Positions 10,656 through 19,208 of a DNA stretch of 64,000 nucleotides are shown one piece after another. The DNA is from Anaerolineaceae bacterium (GTDB lineage Bacteria > Chloroflexota > Anaerolineae > Anaerolineales > Villigracilaceae). A model generated the notes under the pieces. That model was not told the DNA's origin and made no database searches. It was given only the letters and a program-made list of their open reading frames with translations. Each line of letters starts with the position of its first letter. Position 1 is the stretch's first letter. A program made the position numbers and the translations under genes. The DNA lies in assembly GCA_009772985.1 (NCBI GenBank), contig WOUS01000003.1:62001-126000 (forward strand), written 5' to 3'.

Positions 10656-10877
10656 ATGTCCGAAATCAAATTCGAAATCACCAAAAAGATCGGCGTGCTG
10701 TCCACATCAACGAGCGGCTGGTCGAAGCAACTCAACCTGATCAGTTGGAACGACCGGGATGCAAAATACGACCTCCGTGAATGGTCCCCGGACGGCGTGA
10801 AAATGGGCAAAGGCGTCACCCTGTCCAAGGAAGAATTGCTGGCCCTAAAAGAGTTGCTGAATACAATGGAGTTGTAA
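10656..10877 (+). CDS. PC4/YdbC-family nucleic-acid-binding protein
   Basis: This 73-residue protein resembles the bacterial YdbC/PC4 (p15 coactivator) family: FEITKKIGVLSTSTSGWSKQLNLISWNDRDAKYDLREWSPDGVKMGKGVTLSKEELLALKELL. The family forms small dimers that bind single-stranded DNA or RNA. A GAGGAG site precedes the ATG. It follows hsdR by about 50 bases and may belong to the same cassette. A role in restriction or in protecting single strands is only a guess. Confidence 0.75.
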   Translation: MSEIKFEITKKIGVLSTSTSGWSKQLNLISWNDRDAKYDLREWSPDGVKMGKGVTLSKEELLALKELLNTMEL

Positions 10878-10890
10878 TTTGGTTTCCCTC

Positions 10891-10949
10891 GCGCTTCAAC
10901 CCTGCTCAGCGCAAGCCCACCCCAACATCGCGCTGATCAAATACCGGGG
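10891..10949 (+). pseudogene. Detached 5' end of an mvaD gene (duplicate of 12165-12223)
   Basis: The 59 bases encode SLALQPCSAQAHPNIALIKY, and the matching stretch of mvaD encodes AIALRPCSAQAHPNIALIKY. Only about three base differences are visible. The copy breaks off after this stretch and is followed by the Fic gene, then by the complete mvaD. It is a remnant and mirrors the cyclase remnant at 3811 on the other side of the hsd operon. Confidence 0.8.
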
Positions 10950-10999
10950 CGGCCGCTTTCAATTCCTTGTTCCCATAATCTGCCGCGCCGGAAATGCTC

Positions 11000-11005
11000 T
11001 ATAAT
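11000..11005 (+). promoter_or_regulatory. -10 box of the Fic gene, leaderless arrangement
   Basis: TATAAT is followed by exactly six bases (GGGGAC) and the ATG at 11012. A start of transcription seven bases after the -10 would coincide with the A of the start codon. No convincing -35 is seen at the standard distance. Confidence 0.6.
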
Positions 11006-11011
11006 GGGGAC

Positions 11012-12142
11012 ATGAGCAACCCGTTCCTCCTTTGGCAGCCCACATACACCCTCACCTCCCGCCTGGCGCGTTGGTTGATGGACATCGAAGCCGCCCGCGC
11101 CGTGGTGGAGCAGAATCCCCTGCCTCCGGCAGTCGAGGCGGAACTGCGTCAGCGAATCCGCATCCGCGCCACGCATTATTCCACGCGTATCGAAGGCAAC
11201 CGCCTGACCATCGAACAAGCCGCCCAGGTCATCACGGAACAAGAGGCCAAAATACAGGGACGTGAGCGCGACGTGCGCGAAGTGCGCAACTACTGGAACG
11301 CCCTGCTGCGGGTGGAGGAATGGGCCGCGCAGCGAAAACCTTTCACCGAGGAGTTGGTCCGCCGCCTGCACGCCCTGGTCGAACATGGAGCGAGAGCCGC
11401 ACCCACCCCATACCGTGACGGGCAGAACGTCATCCGCGATGCGGCCAGCGGAGGCATCGTTTACCTGCCGCCGGAAGCGAAGGATGTCCCGGCGTTAATG
11501 GCGGCCCTGGTCAACTGGGTGGAACAGGCGGAGAAAGAGAAAGCGCCGGTCCCCATCCTCGCCGGTCTGGCGCATTACCAGTTCGTCACCATCCATCCAT
11601 ATTACGACGGCAACGGCCGCACTGCCCGCCTGCTGGCGACCTTTCTCCTGCATCGCGGCGGGTATGGCCTGCATGGTTTCTTCTCGCTCGAAGAACATCA
11701 CGCCCGCGATCTGGATGCATATTACAAAGCCCTGACCATCCATCCACACCATAACTACTACGAGGGCCGCGCCGACGCCGACCTGACTCCCTGGCTGGCG
11801 TATTTCCTGGGCCTGCTGGCAGACGTGTTCGGCGCCGCCCGCGACGAAGCCTTGCGCCTGATGCAGTCGCCGCCAGCGCCCGAGCCGGAGCATCTGCGCC
11901 GGCTGGATCACCGCGCCCGCGTCGTCCTGGGACTGTTTGCCCGCCAGGAAGAGATCACGGCATCCCAGGTGGCGCAGGTACTGGGGCTGTCCGAACGCAT
12001 GGCGCGCAACCTGCTGCAAGAATGGACGGCAGACGGCTGGCTCGTGGCGACCGATCTCTCCCGCCGCAAGCGCGCCTACGGCTTATCGGAAATTTATCGG
12101 CAATCCATCGGCAATTTATCGGCAATTCCGTCAAAAAAATAA
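11012..12142 (+). CDS. Fic-domain protein (probable AMP transferase)
   Basis: The 376-residue protein contains the Fic motif HPYYDGNGRTARLL, with the catalytic His and the phosphate-binding GNGR loop. The inhibitory helix motif STRIEGN near the N terminus is typical of self-inhibited Fic proteins. A C-terminal winged-helix-like segment (ITASQVAQVLGLSERMARNLLQEW) follows. Fic enzymes transfer AMP or related groups to target proteins; the target is unknown. The start is set at 11012 because TATAAT lies six bases before it, although an in-frame ATG exists at 10994. It lies between an mvaD remnant and intact mvaD, so it is part of the accessory island. Confidence 0.88.
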   Translation: MSNPFLLWQPTYTLTSRLARWLMDIEAARAVVEQNPLPPAVEAELRQRIRIRATHYSTRIEGNRLTIEQAAQVITEQEAKIQGRERDVREVRNYWNALLRVEEWAAQRKPFTEELVRRLHALVEHGARAAPTPYRDGQNVIRDAASGGIVYLPPEAKDVPALMAALVNWVEQAEKEKAPVPILAGLAHYQFVTIHPYYDGNGRTARLLATFLLHRGGYGLHGFFSLEEHHARDLDAYYKALTIHPHHNYYEGRADADLTPWLAYFLGLLADVFGAARDEALRLMQSPPAPEPEHLRRLDHRARVVLGLFARQEEITASQVAQVLGLSERMARNLLQEWTADGWLVATDLSRRKRAYGLSEIYRQSIGNLSAIPSKK

Positions 12143-12143
12143 C

Positions 12144-13148
12144 ATGCCACCTGCCTCCGCCATCGCGCTTCGACCGTGCTCAGCGCAAGCCCACCCCAAC
12201 ATCGCGCTGATCAAATACTGGGGCAACCGCGACGAAGCCCTGCGCCTGCCGGCCAACGGATCCATCTCGATGAACCTGGCCGGGCTGGAAACGCGCACGT
12301 CAGTAACGTGGGACGAGAAACGAGTGGCGCGCGGCGATGCGTTTAACCTGAATGGCTCCCCCGTCACCGGGCCGGGGCTGGAGCGTGTGTCGGCCTTCCT
12401 CGACCTGGTTCGCAAAATGGCGGGATTCGATTTCCGCGCGGACGTGGTCAGCGTCAACAACTTCCCCGCCGGGGCCGGGATCGCGTCGTCGGCGTCGGCC
12501 TTCGCGGCGCTGGCGCTGGCCGCGGCAAAAGCCGCCGGGCTGGACCTTGCCGAAGCGGACCTCTCACGGCTGGCGCGGCGCGGCTCCGGGTCTGCCTGCC
12601 GCAGCGTGCCGGGCGGATTCGTGGAATGGGCCGCGGGCGCGTCCGACGCGGATTCCTTCGCCGTCTCCATCGCCCCGCCCGAAGGCTGGCCGCTGGTGGA
12701 CATCATCGCCATCGTCAGCGAGGCGCACAAATCCACCGGCTCCACCGAAGGCCACGCGCTGGCCGCCACCAGTCCGCTCCAGGGGGCGCGCGTGGCAGAC
12801 GCGCCGCGGCGGCTGGACCTCTGCCGCGACGCCATCCTGAAACGCGATTTTGCCGCGCTGGCCGAAGTGACCGAACTCGACTCGGCGCTGATGCACGCCG
12901 TGATGATGACCTCCACGCCGCCGCTGTTCTACTGGCACGCGCCCACGCTGACGGTCATGCAGGAAATCCGGCTGGCGCGGGCGCAGGGACTGGCCGCCTG
13001 CTGCACCGTGGACGCCGGGCCGAACGTCCACGTGATCTGCGAAGCGGACGCGGCGGAGGCAGCGGCCAGGTTGATCGCGGACATGCCGGGGGTCCGGGAA
13101 GTGCGCCGCGCACAGGTCGGGGGTCCCGCGCACATCGAGTCAGATTAA
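12144..13148 (+). CDS. mvaD: Diphosphomevalonate decarboxylase
   Basis: The 334-residue GHMP-kinase-fold enzyme has the family signatures AHPNIALIKYWGNRDEALRLP, SISMNL, the ATP-binding FPAGAGIASSASAFAALALA, RRGSGSACRS, and the C-terminal TVDAGPNVHVI. It decarboxylates mevalonate 5-diphosphate to isopentenyl diphosphate with ATP, in the cytosol. The start ATG lies one base after the Fic stop. No other mevalonate gene is in the window. A near-identical copy of its 5' end lies upstream of the Fic gene at 10891, showing that the insertion boundary is at the 5' end of this gene. Confidence 0.93.
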   Translation: MPPASAIALRPCSAQAHPNIALIKYWGNRDEALRLPANGSISMNLAGLETRTSVTWDEKRVARGDAFNLNGSPVTGPGLERVSAFLDLVRKMAGFDFRADVVSVNNFPAGAGIASSASAFAALALAAAKAAGLDLAEADLSRLARRGSGSACRSVPGGFVEWAAGASDADSFAVSIAPPEGWPLVDIIAIVSEAHKSTGSTEGHALAATSPLQGARVADAPRRLDLCRDAILKRDFAALAEVTELDSALMHAVMMTSTPPLFYWHAPTLTVMQEIRLARAQGLAACCTVDAGPNVHVICEADAAEAAARLIADMPGVREVRRAQVGGPAHIESD

Positions 13149-13265
13149 CCGCGAAGAAACGACCCCCATAGAGCGGGGGCAGGCGACCGCGAAGTTTTTT
13201 TGATATCGCAAAGGGCTTCTTCGCGACCATGTTAATTTCTTCGCGGACTTCGCTTCTTCGCGGTT
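13147..13265. repeat. CGCGAAG palindromic intergenic repeat, copy 2
   Basis: The segment runs from AACCGCGAAG to CTTCGCGGTT with several internal CGCGAAG/CTTCGCG motifs and a GACCCCCATAGAGCGGGGG block. The block is the reverse complement of one in copy 1 at 2289, so the two copies are in opposite orientation. Confidence 0.75.
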
Positions 13266-13287
13266 CATCACCCTCCCCAAAAACGGA

Positions 13288-13293
13288 TATAAT
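13288..13293 (+). promoter_or_regulatory. Putative -10 box for the RseP-like gene
   Basis: TATAAT lies 50 bases before the ATG at 13344. A recognisable AAAGAGG ribosome-binding site lies in between. No good -35 is visible, so this is a modest prediction. Confidence 0.4.
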
Positions 13294-13343
13294 CAGCCCG
13301 ACCGCGCCGCCGGGCGCGAATTTTTATCACTAAAGAGGTTCAG

Positions 13344-14735
13344 ATGAGTACAACTTTCCTCGGCGGAGTCATCTTCGTGGTGGTCTTCGCCGGCATCATC
13401 CTGGTTCACGAACTGGGACATTTCTTCGCCGGCCGCCTGCTGCGCATCGAGGTGGAGGAGTTCGGCATCTTCATCCCGCCGCGCCTGCTGCGCCTGTGGC
13501 GCAGTAAAGGCTCGCTGGTCATCGGGAAGAAGCGGGTGGTCATCCCGCGCAACACCGACCTGCCCTTCGACCATAAGACCGCCGTGCCGCGCGTGGTGGA
13601 CGCCACCGCCGACGAAGTGGACGGCAAGTTGGTGCTGCGCTCGATCAAGTTCGCCGCCGCCGAAGACAGGCAACCGGTCCCGCCGCCGCCCGCCGCGGCG
13701 GAAAAGGGACAGCCCGCCAGGGCCGATGAGGAACAGCCGGTCATCAAGGGGTCGCCCAAACTAAACGAAGAGACCGGGGCGGTGCGCCTGAGCGGGCCGC
13801 TGACCGAGGTCAGCCCCGGCACCGAGTTCACCCTGAACTGGATCCCGCTGGGCGGTTTCAACCGCTTCAAGGGCGAGGAAAATCCCAATATACCGGGCGG
13901 GATGGCTGCCGCCAGCCCGGGGAAACGCATCCTCGTTCTCGTGGCGGGCGCGGCCATGAACCTGCTGACCGCCGTGATCGTCTTCATGGCGCTCTTCTCG
14001 CAGACGGGCGTCCCCGACCCGACCCGCACTGGCATCCTCCAGGTCATGGCGGGCATGCCCGCCGAGGCGGCCGGGTTCCAGGCTGGCGATATTCTCCTGA
14101 GCGTGGCTGGCGAGAGCGTCCAGTCCACCGACCAGGCCATCGCCATCATCAACGCCCATCCCGGCCAGGAAATCATCATCACGGTCCAGCGCGGCGACGA
14201 AACCATCGCCATCGCCGTCACCCCGCAGGCCGCCGACTCCGACGGCCTGGGCCGCATTGGCGTTGCGCTCGGCAACCCATACCGCCCGGCGAATTCCATC
14301 TGGGAGACCATCCCGGTCAGTTTCGAGGCCACCTACGGATTCACCGAACAACTGCTCGCCTTCCCCGGCCAACTCATCGCCGGCACGCTGACGCCGGAGG
14401 AGGCGCAGGTCGCAGGTCCGCGCACGATCTGGAATCTGTTCCAGCAGGCCGTGGCGCGCGACACCGCCAGCAGCCAGACCGCCGCGCCGAGTTACTACAC
14501 TCTCTGGCTCATCATCTCGCTTACCGTCTCCGTCGGAGTGTTCAACCTGTTGCCCATCCCGGCGCTGGACGGGGGGCGCATCTTCATGGCGCTGATCGAG
14601 ATCGTCTTCCGCCGCCGCATCCCGGCCAAATACCAGATGGCGATCAACGGCATCGGCTTCATAATCCTGTTCACGCTTCTTGGCGTGTTCTACATCAAGG
14701 ACATCATCAGCCCGGCAGTAATCACCCTGCCCTGA
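13344..14735 (+). CDS. rseP: RIP metalloprotease, M50 family (RseP-like site-2 protease)
   Basis: The 463-residue membrane protease has the zinc motif HELGH at residues 22-26 in the first membrane helix. A PDZ domain follows at about residues 215-300 (GMPAEAAGFQAGDILLSVAGESV). The second metal-site motif is NLLPIPALDGGR in a C-terminal helix. An extra hydrophilic, proline-rich segment near residues 110-150 separates the first helix from the rest. The family cleaves membrane-embedded anti-sigma factors or signal-peptide remnants. The gene starts a run of plus-strand genes. Confidence 0.88.
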   Translation: MSTTFLGGVIFVVVFAGIILVHELGHFFAGRLLRIEVEEFGIFIPPRLLRLWRSKGSLVIGKKRVVIPRNTDLPFDHKTAVPRVVDATADEVDGKLVLRSIKFAAAEDRQPVPPPPAAAEKGQPARADEEQPVIKGSPKLNEETGAVRLSGPLTEVSPGTEFTLNWIPLGGFNRFKGEENPNIPGGMAAASPGKRILVLVAGAAMNLLTAVIVFMALFSQTGVPDPTRTGILQVMAGMPAEAAGFQAGDILLSVAGESVQSTDQAIAIINAHPGQEIIITVQRGDETIAIAVTPQAADSDGLGRIGVALGNPYRPANSIWETIPVSFEATYGFTEQLLAFPGQLIAGTLTPEEAQVAGPRTIWNLFQQAVARDTASSQTAAPSYYTLWLIISLTVSVGVFNLLPIPALDGGRIFMALIEIVFRRRIPAKYQMAINGIGFIILFTLLGVFYIKDIISPAVITLP

Positions 14736-14748
14736 GGAGAAGGCTGGC

Positions 14749-15729
14749 ATGAAGAACGAACCCGCATTCCAGATGGTGATTGACGCCCTGCTCAACGCGC
14801 AGACGTCGTTCCCGGCGCGTTACCTGCGCCTCTTCGCGGACCTCGAGCCTGCCAGCCTGAAACTCGTGCTGGATGCCTGGCCGAAGGTCGCCGCCCGCCG
14901 CAAGCAAGCCCTGCTCGAAGACCTGAAAGACCTGGCCGAAGCGGACATCCTGACCAATTTCGATGACCTGGGCCGCGCCCTGCTGGCCGACCCCGACGCG
15001 CCGGTACGCGTGCAGGCCACCCGCCTGTTGTGGGAATGCAACAACCCGAAACTCGTCCCGGTTTTCCTGAAAGCCATGCAAGCGGACGAATCGCCCGATG
15101 TCCGCGCCGCCTCGGCCACCGCTCTCGGCCTGTTCATTTATCTTGGCGAACTGGAGGAGATTCCTTCCAAAATCCACCACGCCGTGGAAGACGCCCTGCT
15201 GAAAGCCGCCGCATCGAAAGAGCCGACCCTCGTGCGGCGGCGCGCCCTCGAAGCGCTGGGATTTTCCTCGCGCCCGCAAGTCCCGCCGCTGATCGAGGCC
15301 GCCATCCACCAGAAAGATACGGAATGGGTGGAGAGCGCCCTGTTCGCCATGGGCCGCTCCAGCGACGAACGCTGGGAGAAGGAAATCCTGCCGCGCCTGC
15401 GCCATGAAAACGAAGATATCCGCCGCGAGGCAATCGCCGCCGCCGGCGAGATTGGCCTTCCGCCAGCGCGGAAGGCGCTGCTCGACTTGCTTGAAGACGA
15501 AGAAGATCTCGAAATCCGCCGCCAGGCCATCTGGGCGCTCTCCAAGATCGGCGGGGAAGGCGTGCACGCCCGGCTGGAGGAACTACTCGAAGCCGAAGCG
15601 GACGATGAAGAGGCCGAGTTCATCGAAGAAGCCCTGGAAAACCTGATCCTCGTCGAGGGACTCAACGAACTCGATATGTTCGAGTTCGATCCCGACGCCG
15701 ACCTGCACGAAGAAGAAAACGACGACTGA
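14749..15729 (+). CDS. HEAT-repeat protein
   Basis: The 326-residue acidic protein consists of repeated pairs of helices with HEAT/PBS-lyase-type spacing, for example DPDAPVRVQATRLLWECN, DESPDVRAASATALGLF and EDIRREAIAAAGEIG. It ends in a strongly acidic tail (DADLHEEENDD). No catalytic motif is seen; such proteins act as scaffolds. It begins 13 bases after the protease gene with a GAGGAGAAGG ribosome-binding site, so the two are likely cotranscribed. Confidence 0.75.
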   Translation: MKNEPAFQMVIDALLNAQTSFPARYLRLFADLEPASLKLVLDAWPKVAARRKQALLEDLKDLAEADILTNFDDLGRALLADPDAPVRVQATRLLWECNNPKLVPVFLKAMQADESPDVRAASATALGLFIYLGELEEIPSKIHHAVEDALLKAAASKEPTLVRRRALEALGFSSRPQVPPLIEAAIHQKDTEWVESALFAMGRSSDERWEKEILPRLRHENEDIRREAIAAAGEIGLPPARKALLDLLEDEEDLEIRRQAIWALSKIGGEGVHARLEELLEAEADDEEAEFIEEALENLILVEGLNELDMFEFDPDADLHEEENDD

Positions 15730-15735
15730 ATTTAT

Positions 15736-15782
15736 GTGTCATTGCGAGGGCTGGAAAGTGCATCCAGCCCTCGCAATGACAC
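15736..15782. repeat. GTCATTGCGAG-type palindrome
   Basis: Perfect 20-base arms (15736-15755 and 15763-15782) begin GTGTCATTGCGAG and end CTCGCAATGACAC, with a 7-base loop. It fills almost the whole gap between two genes. Related, more complex copies are at 19667 and 53024. Confidence 0.85.
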
Positions 15783-15798
15783 ACCCAGACCTCCCATC

Positions 15799-16707
15799 AT
15801 GCTCTATCTCTCCACCTTCGCCAACAATCTCCTCCCCATCCTGCTGCTTGGCGGGGCCGGGTTTGCGCTGGGAAAATTCATCTCCGTGGACCCGCGCCCG
15901 CTGGGGCGCGTCATATTCTACATCCTCAGCCCGGCGCTGGTCTTCAACCTGCTCACCCAGAACGACCTGCCGCTGGAGAAAATCGCCGGGATGATGGGCT
16001 ACGCCGCCGCCGTGATGCTGACCGCAGCCGGGATCGCCTACCTGCTCGCCCGCCTCCTGCGGCTGGAACGCGCCGCGCTGATCGCAGTGGCGCTGACGAC
16101 GATGTTCGGCAACAACGGGAATTACGGATTGCCGCTGATCGCCTTTGCCTTCGGACAGGAGGCGCAGGCCTACGCCAGCATCTACTTCGTGACCAGCGCG
16201 ATGATGCTGTACACCTTCGGCGTGCTGATCGCCTCGCTCGGCCACCTGAACCTGAAACAGGCCGCGCTGGGGCTGCTCAAGGTGCCGGCCATTTACGCCA
16301 TCATTATTTCCGTGGTCTTCATCCAGACCGGCTGGAGCCTCCCCGGCGCTCTCCAGCGCACCGTCGCGCTGGCGGCGGGAGGCGCCGTCCCTGCCATGTT
16401 GGTGCTGCTTGGATTAGAATTGGGGCGGGCCGCGTGGAGCCGGAACCTGCGCGCCCTGGGCATCCCGGCCTTCGTCCGCCTGGTCATCGGTCCGCTCATC
16501 GGGCTGGGCATGGCGGCGTTGTTCGGCCTGCAAGGCCCCGCCCGCCAGGCCGGCGTCACCGAGGCCGGCATGCCCTCGGCCGTGATGACGACCATGCTGG
16601 CCGCCGAATACAAATTGGAACCGTCGCTCATCACCGCCATCGTCCTCGTCAACACCCTGCTCAGTCCGCTCACCCTGACCCCGCTCCTGGTTTTCCTGGG
16701 AAGGTAA
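15799..16707 (+). CDS. AEC-family membrane transporter (auxin efflux carrier type)
   Basis: The 302-residue protein has about ten hydrophobic helices in two five-helix halves, as in the AEC/bile-acid transporter fold. The family motif FGNNGNYGLPL lies around residues 110-120. Bacterial members export or import dicarboxylates or other organic anions; the substrate is not predictable here. The ATG at 15799 directly follows the palindromic repeat, and the first helix fits this start. The stop is one base before the next gene. Confidence 0.85.
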   Translation: MLYLSTFANNLLPILLLGGAGFALGKFISVDPRPLGRVIFYILSPALVFNLLTQNDLPLEKIAGMMGYAAAVMLTAAGIAYLLARLLRLERAALIAVALTTMFGNNGNYGLPLIAFAFGQEAQAYASIYFVTSAMMLYTFGVLIASLGHLNLKQAALGLLKVPAIYAIIISVVFIQTGWSLPGALQRTVALAAGGAVPAMLVLLGLELGRAAWSRNLRALGIPAFVRLVIGPLIGLGMAALFGLQGPARQAGVTEAGMPSAVMTTMLAAEYKLEPSLITAIVLVNTLLSPLTLTPLLVFLGR

Positions 16708-16708
16708 C

Positions 16709-17911
16709 ATGCGCCGATTTTTTGTTTTCCTCCTGACCGCTGCGCTGACGCTCGGGCTGGCCGCCACCGCCCGGGCGCAGACCGCCGTCACGGTCACCGA
16801 AGTGCAGATGGAATATCTCTTCGGGGATCACGTCACGTTCGCGGCAAACGTCCAACCGGCTTCCGGCCTGCAGGAGACGCTGGTCTTCTTCCAGGCCGAG
16901 GGCGACAGCGTGACGCGCGTCGCGCCGCTCGAGGTGGCCGCAGACGGCAGCGCCAGCAGCCGGATCGAGGTCCGGGACGCCCCGCTGAGACCGTTTGCCC
17001 GCGTCAGTTTCTGGTTCCGCATCACCCCGGCCGGCGGCGAAGCCTTCACCAGTCCGCACTATTTTTTCCATTACACCGATAACCGCGTCGTCTGGCAGAC
17101 GCTGGAGGACGCCTCGGTGAGCATCCACTGGTACGACGGCGACGCGGCCTTCGGCCAGGCGGCCTTCGACACCGCCCACGCCAGCCTGCAGGCGTTCAAT
17201 GAACTGATACCGGTCACACTCACAGCCCCGGTGAACGTGTACATCTACGCCACCGCCGCCGACCTGCAGAGCGCCATCGGCGCGCAGGCCTGGGTGGCGG
17301 GCCACGCCAGCCCCGACCTGGGAGTGGCGCTCACCTCGATCACGCCGGGTGAGGAACAGATGCTGGTAATGCAGCGCCAGATCCCGCACGAGATGGCGCA
17401 CGTCCTGCTCTACCAGAAAATGGGCGCGGCCTACAACAACCTGCCGACCTGGTTGAGCGAGGGGATCGCCTCCAGCCTGGAACTCTACCCCAACTCCGAT
17501 TACATGCTCGCCATCCAGATCGCCAGCCAGAACGACGCCCTGCTCCCCCTGGCCGACCTGTGCGGGCCGTTCCCGCAGGACGCCTCCGGCGCGTTCCTGG
17601 CCTACGCCGAATCGGACCGGGTCACGCGCTACATCCTCGACACGTACGGGACCTCGGGCCTGCAGGCGCTGGTTCAGGCCTACACCGACGGTCTCGACTG
17701 CAACCGCGGCGTGGAGCGCGCCCTCGGCATTTCTCTCGTGCAGTTGGACAGGCAATGGCGGTGGGCCGTGCTGGGGGAAGGGGGAGCAGACGCGGCCTTC
17801 GAGAATCTCCTGCCCTACCTGGTTGTGCTGACCGTGATCCTGGCCGTCCCGGCCTGGGGCGGCCTGGCGATCAAGCGAAAGAGGGAAGATGGAACCCGGA
17901 AACGCAAATAA
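16709..17911 (+). CDS. Secreted, membrane-anchored peptidase MA-like metallohydrolase
   Basis: The 400-residue protein starts with a signal peptide (RRFFVFLLTAALTLGLAATARA). A beta-rich domain follows, then a peptidase MA-like zinc domain with HEMAHVLLYQ and the downstream Glu in WLSEGIASSLE. It ends in a membrane helix with a very basic cytoplasmic tail (KRKREDGTRKRK). It is predicted to be an outward-facing protease of unknown substrate. Its 3' end overlaps the acylphosphatase gene by 23 bases if that gene starts at 17889. Confidence 0.8.
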   Translation: MRRFFVFLLTAALTLGLAATARAQTAVTVTEVQMEYLFGDHVTFAANVQPASGLQETLVFFQAEGDSVTRVAPLEVAADGSASSRIEVRDAPLRPFARVSFWFRITPAGGEAFTSPHYFFHYTDNRVVWQTLEDASVSIHWYDGDAAFGQAAFDTAHASLQAFNELIPVTLTAPVNVYIYATAADLQSAIGAQAWVAGHASPDLGVALTSITPGEEQMLVMQRQIPHEMAHVLLYQKMGAAYNNLPTWLSEGIASSLELYPNSDYMLAIQIASQNDALLPLADLCGPFPQDASGAFLAYAESDRVTRYILDTYGTSGLQALVQAYTDGLDCNRGVERALGISLVQLDRQWRWAVLGEGGADAAFENLLPYLVVLTVILAVPAWGGLAIKRKREDGTRKRK

Positions 17912-18212
17912 CGCCGGACTGCCTTCGCAGGGGATGAGCCGTGTCCACGTCCACATCCACGGGCGGGTGCAGGGCGTGGGCTTCCGCGCCTTCGTGCAGG
18001 AGATCGGCGCGCGCTTGGAACTGACCGGCTGGGTGCGCAACGTAGGCTATGACGGGGTGGAGGCCGCGGCCGAAGGCCACCGCTCGGCGCTCGAGCATTT
18101 CATCGAGGAAGCGCGCCGCGGTCCGCGTAGCGCGCGCGTGGACGATTTCCGCGTGGACTGGGAGACGGCAACGGGGGAATTCAGCCGGTTCGAGATGAGC
18201 GCCAGCCGGTGA
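17889..18212 (+). CDS. acyP: Acylphosphatase
   Basis: The core of about 90 residues has the acylphosphatase signatures GRVQGVGFRAFV (phosphate loop and catalytic Arg) and GWVRNVGYDGVE (catalytic Asn). The enzyme hydrolyses carboxyl-phosphate bonds such as acetyl phosphate. Two starts are possible: 17889 (after GAGGGAAG) or 17934, which gives the standard family length. The upstream start overlaps the peptidase gene. Confidence 0.88.
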   Translation: MEPGNANNAGLPSQGMSRVHVHIHGRVQGVGFRAFVQEIGARLELTGWVRNVGYDGVEAAAEGHRSALEHFIEEARRGPRSARVDDFRVDWETATGEFSRFEMSASR

Positions 18213-18235
18213 GGCGCGCCCGGTTTCTTACAAAT

Positions 18236-18943
18236 TTAAACGAACCCCAGCCCGCGTTCCTTCAACGAGACCCAGCGTCCCTGGCCGATGACCACGTGGT
18301 CGAGCACGTCAATGCTCAACAATTTCCCGGCCTGGACAATGGCGCGCGTCACGGCCACGTCGTCGGGACTGGGAGTCGGATCGCCGCTGGGATGGTTGTG
18401 GGCGACGATGATGGCCGAGGCGTTGCGCCGGATGGCGGGCTTGAACAACTCGCCCACATGCACCTGCGCTGAGTTGACCGCCCCTTTGTAAACCTCGACA
18501 ATGTCCAGCACGTGGTTGCGCGCGTCAAGCACGAAGACGCGCAGATGCTCCTGCTCCAGTCCCGACATCTCGTAAGAGACCAGAGCGGCCGCATCCGCCG
18601 GGCTGTTGATGGTGGGACGCTCCTCCGGGGCCTCGAGCGCCAGCCGGCGGCCCAGTTCGATGGCGGCTTTGACCTGGGCAGCCTTGGCCTCGCCAATGCC
18701 GTGCTGGTTGCAGAGTTCCTCGAACGGGGCGCGGTGCAGTCCCGCCAGCCCGCCAAAGGCAGAGAGCAGGCGCTGCCCCACTTGGACGGCGTTCTCGCCG
18801 CGGACGCCGACGCGCAGGAGGATGGCGAGCAGTTCGGCGGTCGAGAGCGCCTGCGGCCCGAGGTGCGCCAGCCGCTCACGCGGACGCTCGTCTGCGGCCA
18901 GGTCAGTAATGCGATAGATCGGTCGAAGTGCGGTTTCGGTCAT
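18236..18943 (-). CDS. radC: RadC-family JAB-domain protein
   Basis: The 235-residue protein has the N-terminal RadC helical region ([25 protein letters not shown]), a helix-hairpin-helix-like segment and the JAMM metal motif [14 protein letters not shown]. RadC proteins are conserved and often linked to DNA repair or competence, but their biochemical role is unsettled. The ATG is preceded by a GAGGGAG ribosome-binding site. The gene is transcribed away from the tRNA genes. Confidence 0.93.
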   Translation of the reverse strand: MTETALRPIYRITDLAADERPRERLAHLGPQALSTAELLAILLRVGVRGENAVQVGQRLLSAFGGLAGLHRAPFEELCNQHGIGEAKAAQVKAAIELGRRLALEAPEERPTINSPADAAALVSYEMSGLEQEHLRVFVLDARNHVLDIVEVYKGAVNSAQVHVGELFKPAIRRNASAIIVAHNHPSGDPTPSPDDVAVTRAIVQAGKLLSIDVLDHVVIGQGRWVSLKERGLGFV

Positions 18944-19002
18944 AGGTCTCCCTCACAGGATGGATGTCTCTATTTTACAGCCAAATTCATCCGCGCGCTT
19001 GC

Positions 19003-19031
19003 TTGACATTCCCCATCCTGTCAGGTAGAAT
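19003..19031 (+). promoter_or_regulatory. Promoter of the tRNA-Ala genes
   Basis: A perfect TTGACA (19003-19008) and TAGAAT (19026-19031) are separated by 17 bases. The first tRNA starts 18 bases after the -10 box. It is the best consensus promoter of the window and could also feed the second tRNA and the T-box leader. Confidence 0.8.
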
Positions 19032-19049
19032 ACCCGTCGCCTTGCAAGC

Positions 19050-19125
19050 GGGCCTGTAGCGCAGTTGGGAGCGCGCCTCAATCGCACTGAGGAGGCCAGG
19101 GGTTCGAATCCCCTCAGGTCCACCA
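19050..19125 (+). tRNA. tRNA-Ala (CGC), with encoded CCA
   Basis: The cloverleaf folds fully. The acceptor GGGCCTG pairs with CAGGTCC and includes the G3-U70 pair that identifies alanine tRNAs. The anticodon stem CCTCA/TGAGG encloses the loop ATCGCAC, giving anticodon CGC. The T arm GGTTCGAATCC is canonical. The body ends at 19122 and CCA is encoded. Confidence 0.95.
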
Positions 19126-19126
19126 G

Positions 19127-19204
19127 GATTGACGATTGCCGATTTACGATTGCTGATTGGCATCCCAGGCAATCTACAATCCTCAATCGGCAATCAACAA
19201 TCAG
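19127..19204. repeat. ATTG-rich inverted-repeat spacer between the two tRNA genes
   Basis: Multiple GATTG-type words (GATTGACGATTGCCG, GATTGCTGATTGG) are answered by CAATC-type words (CAATCCTCAATCGGCAATC) and can form an imperfect hairpin. It looks like a short palindromic repeat insertion. No gene is seen in it. Confidence 0.6.
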
Positions 19205-19208
19205 AAAC

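Noticed and set aside
3993-10877. BREX, DISARM or other multi-gene defence system around the hsd genes
   Set aside because: Only hsdM, hsdS, hsdR, a transposase and a PC4-like gene are present; no BREX or DISARM marker genes are seen.
18209-18472. Plus-strand small gene opposite radC
   Set aside because: Antisense to the conserved JAMM domain, without a ribosome-binding site or a recognisable product.
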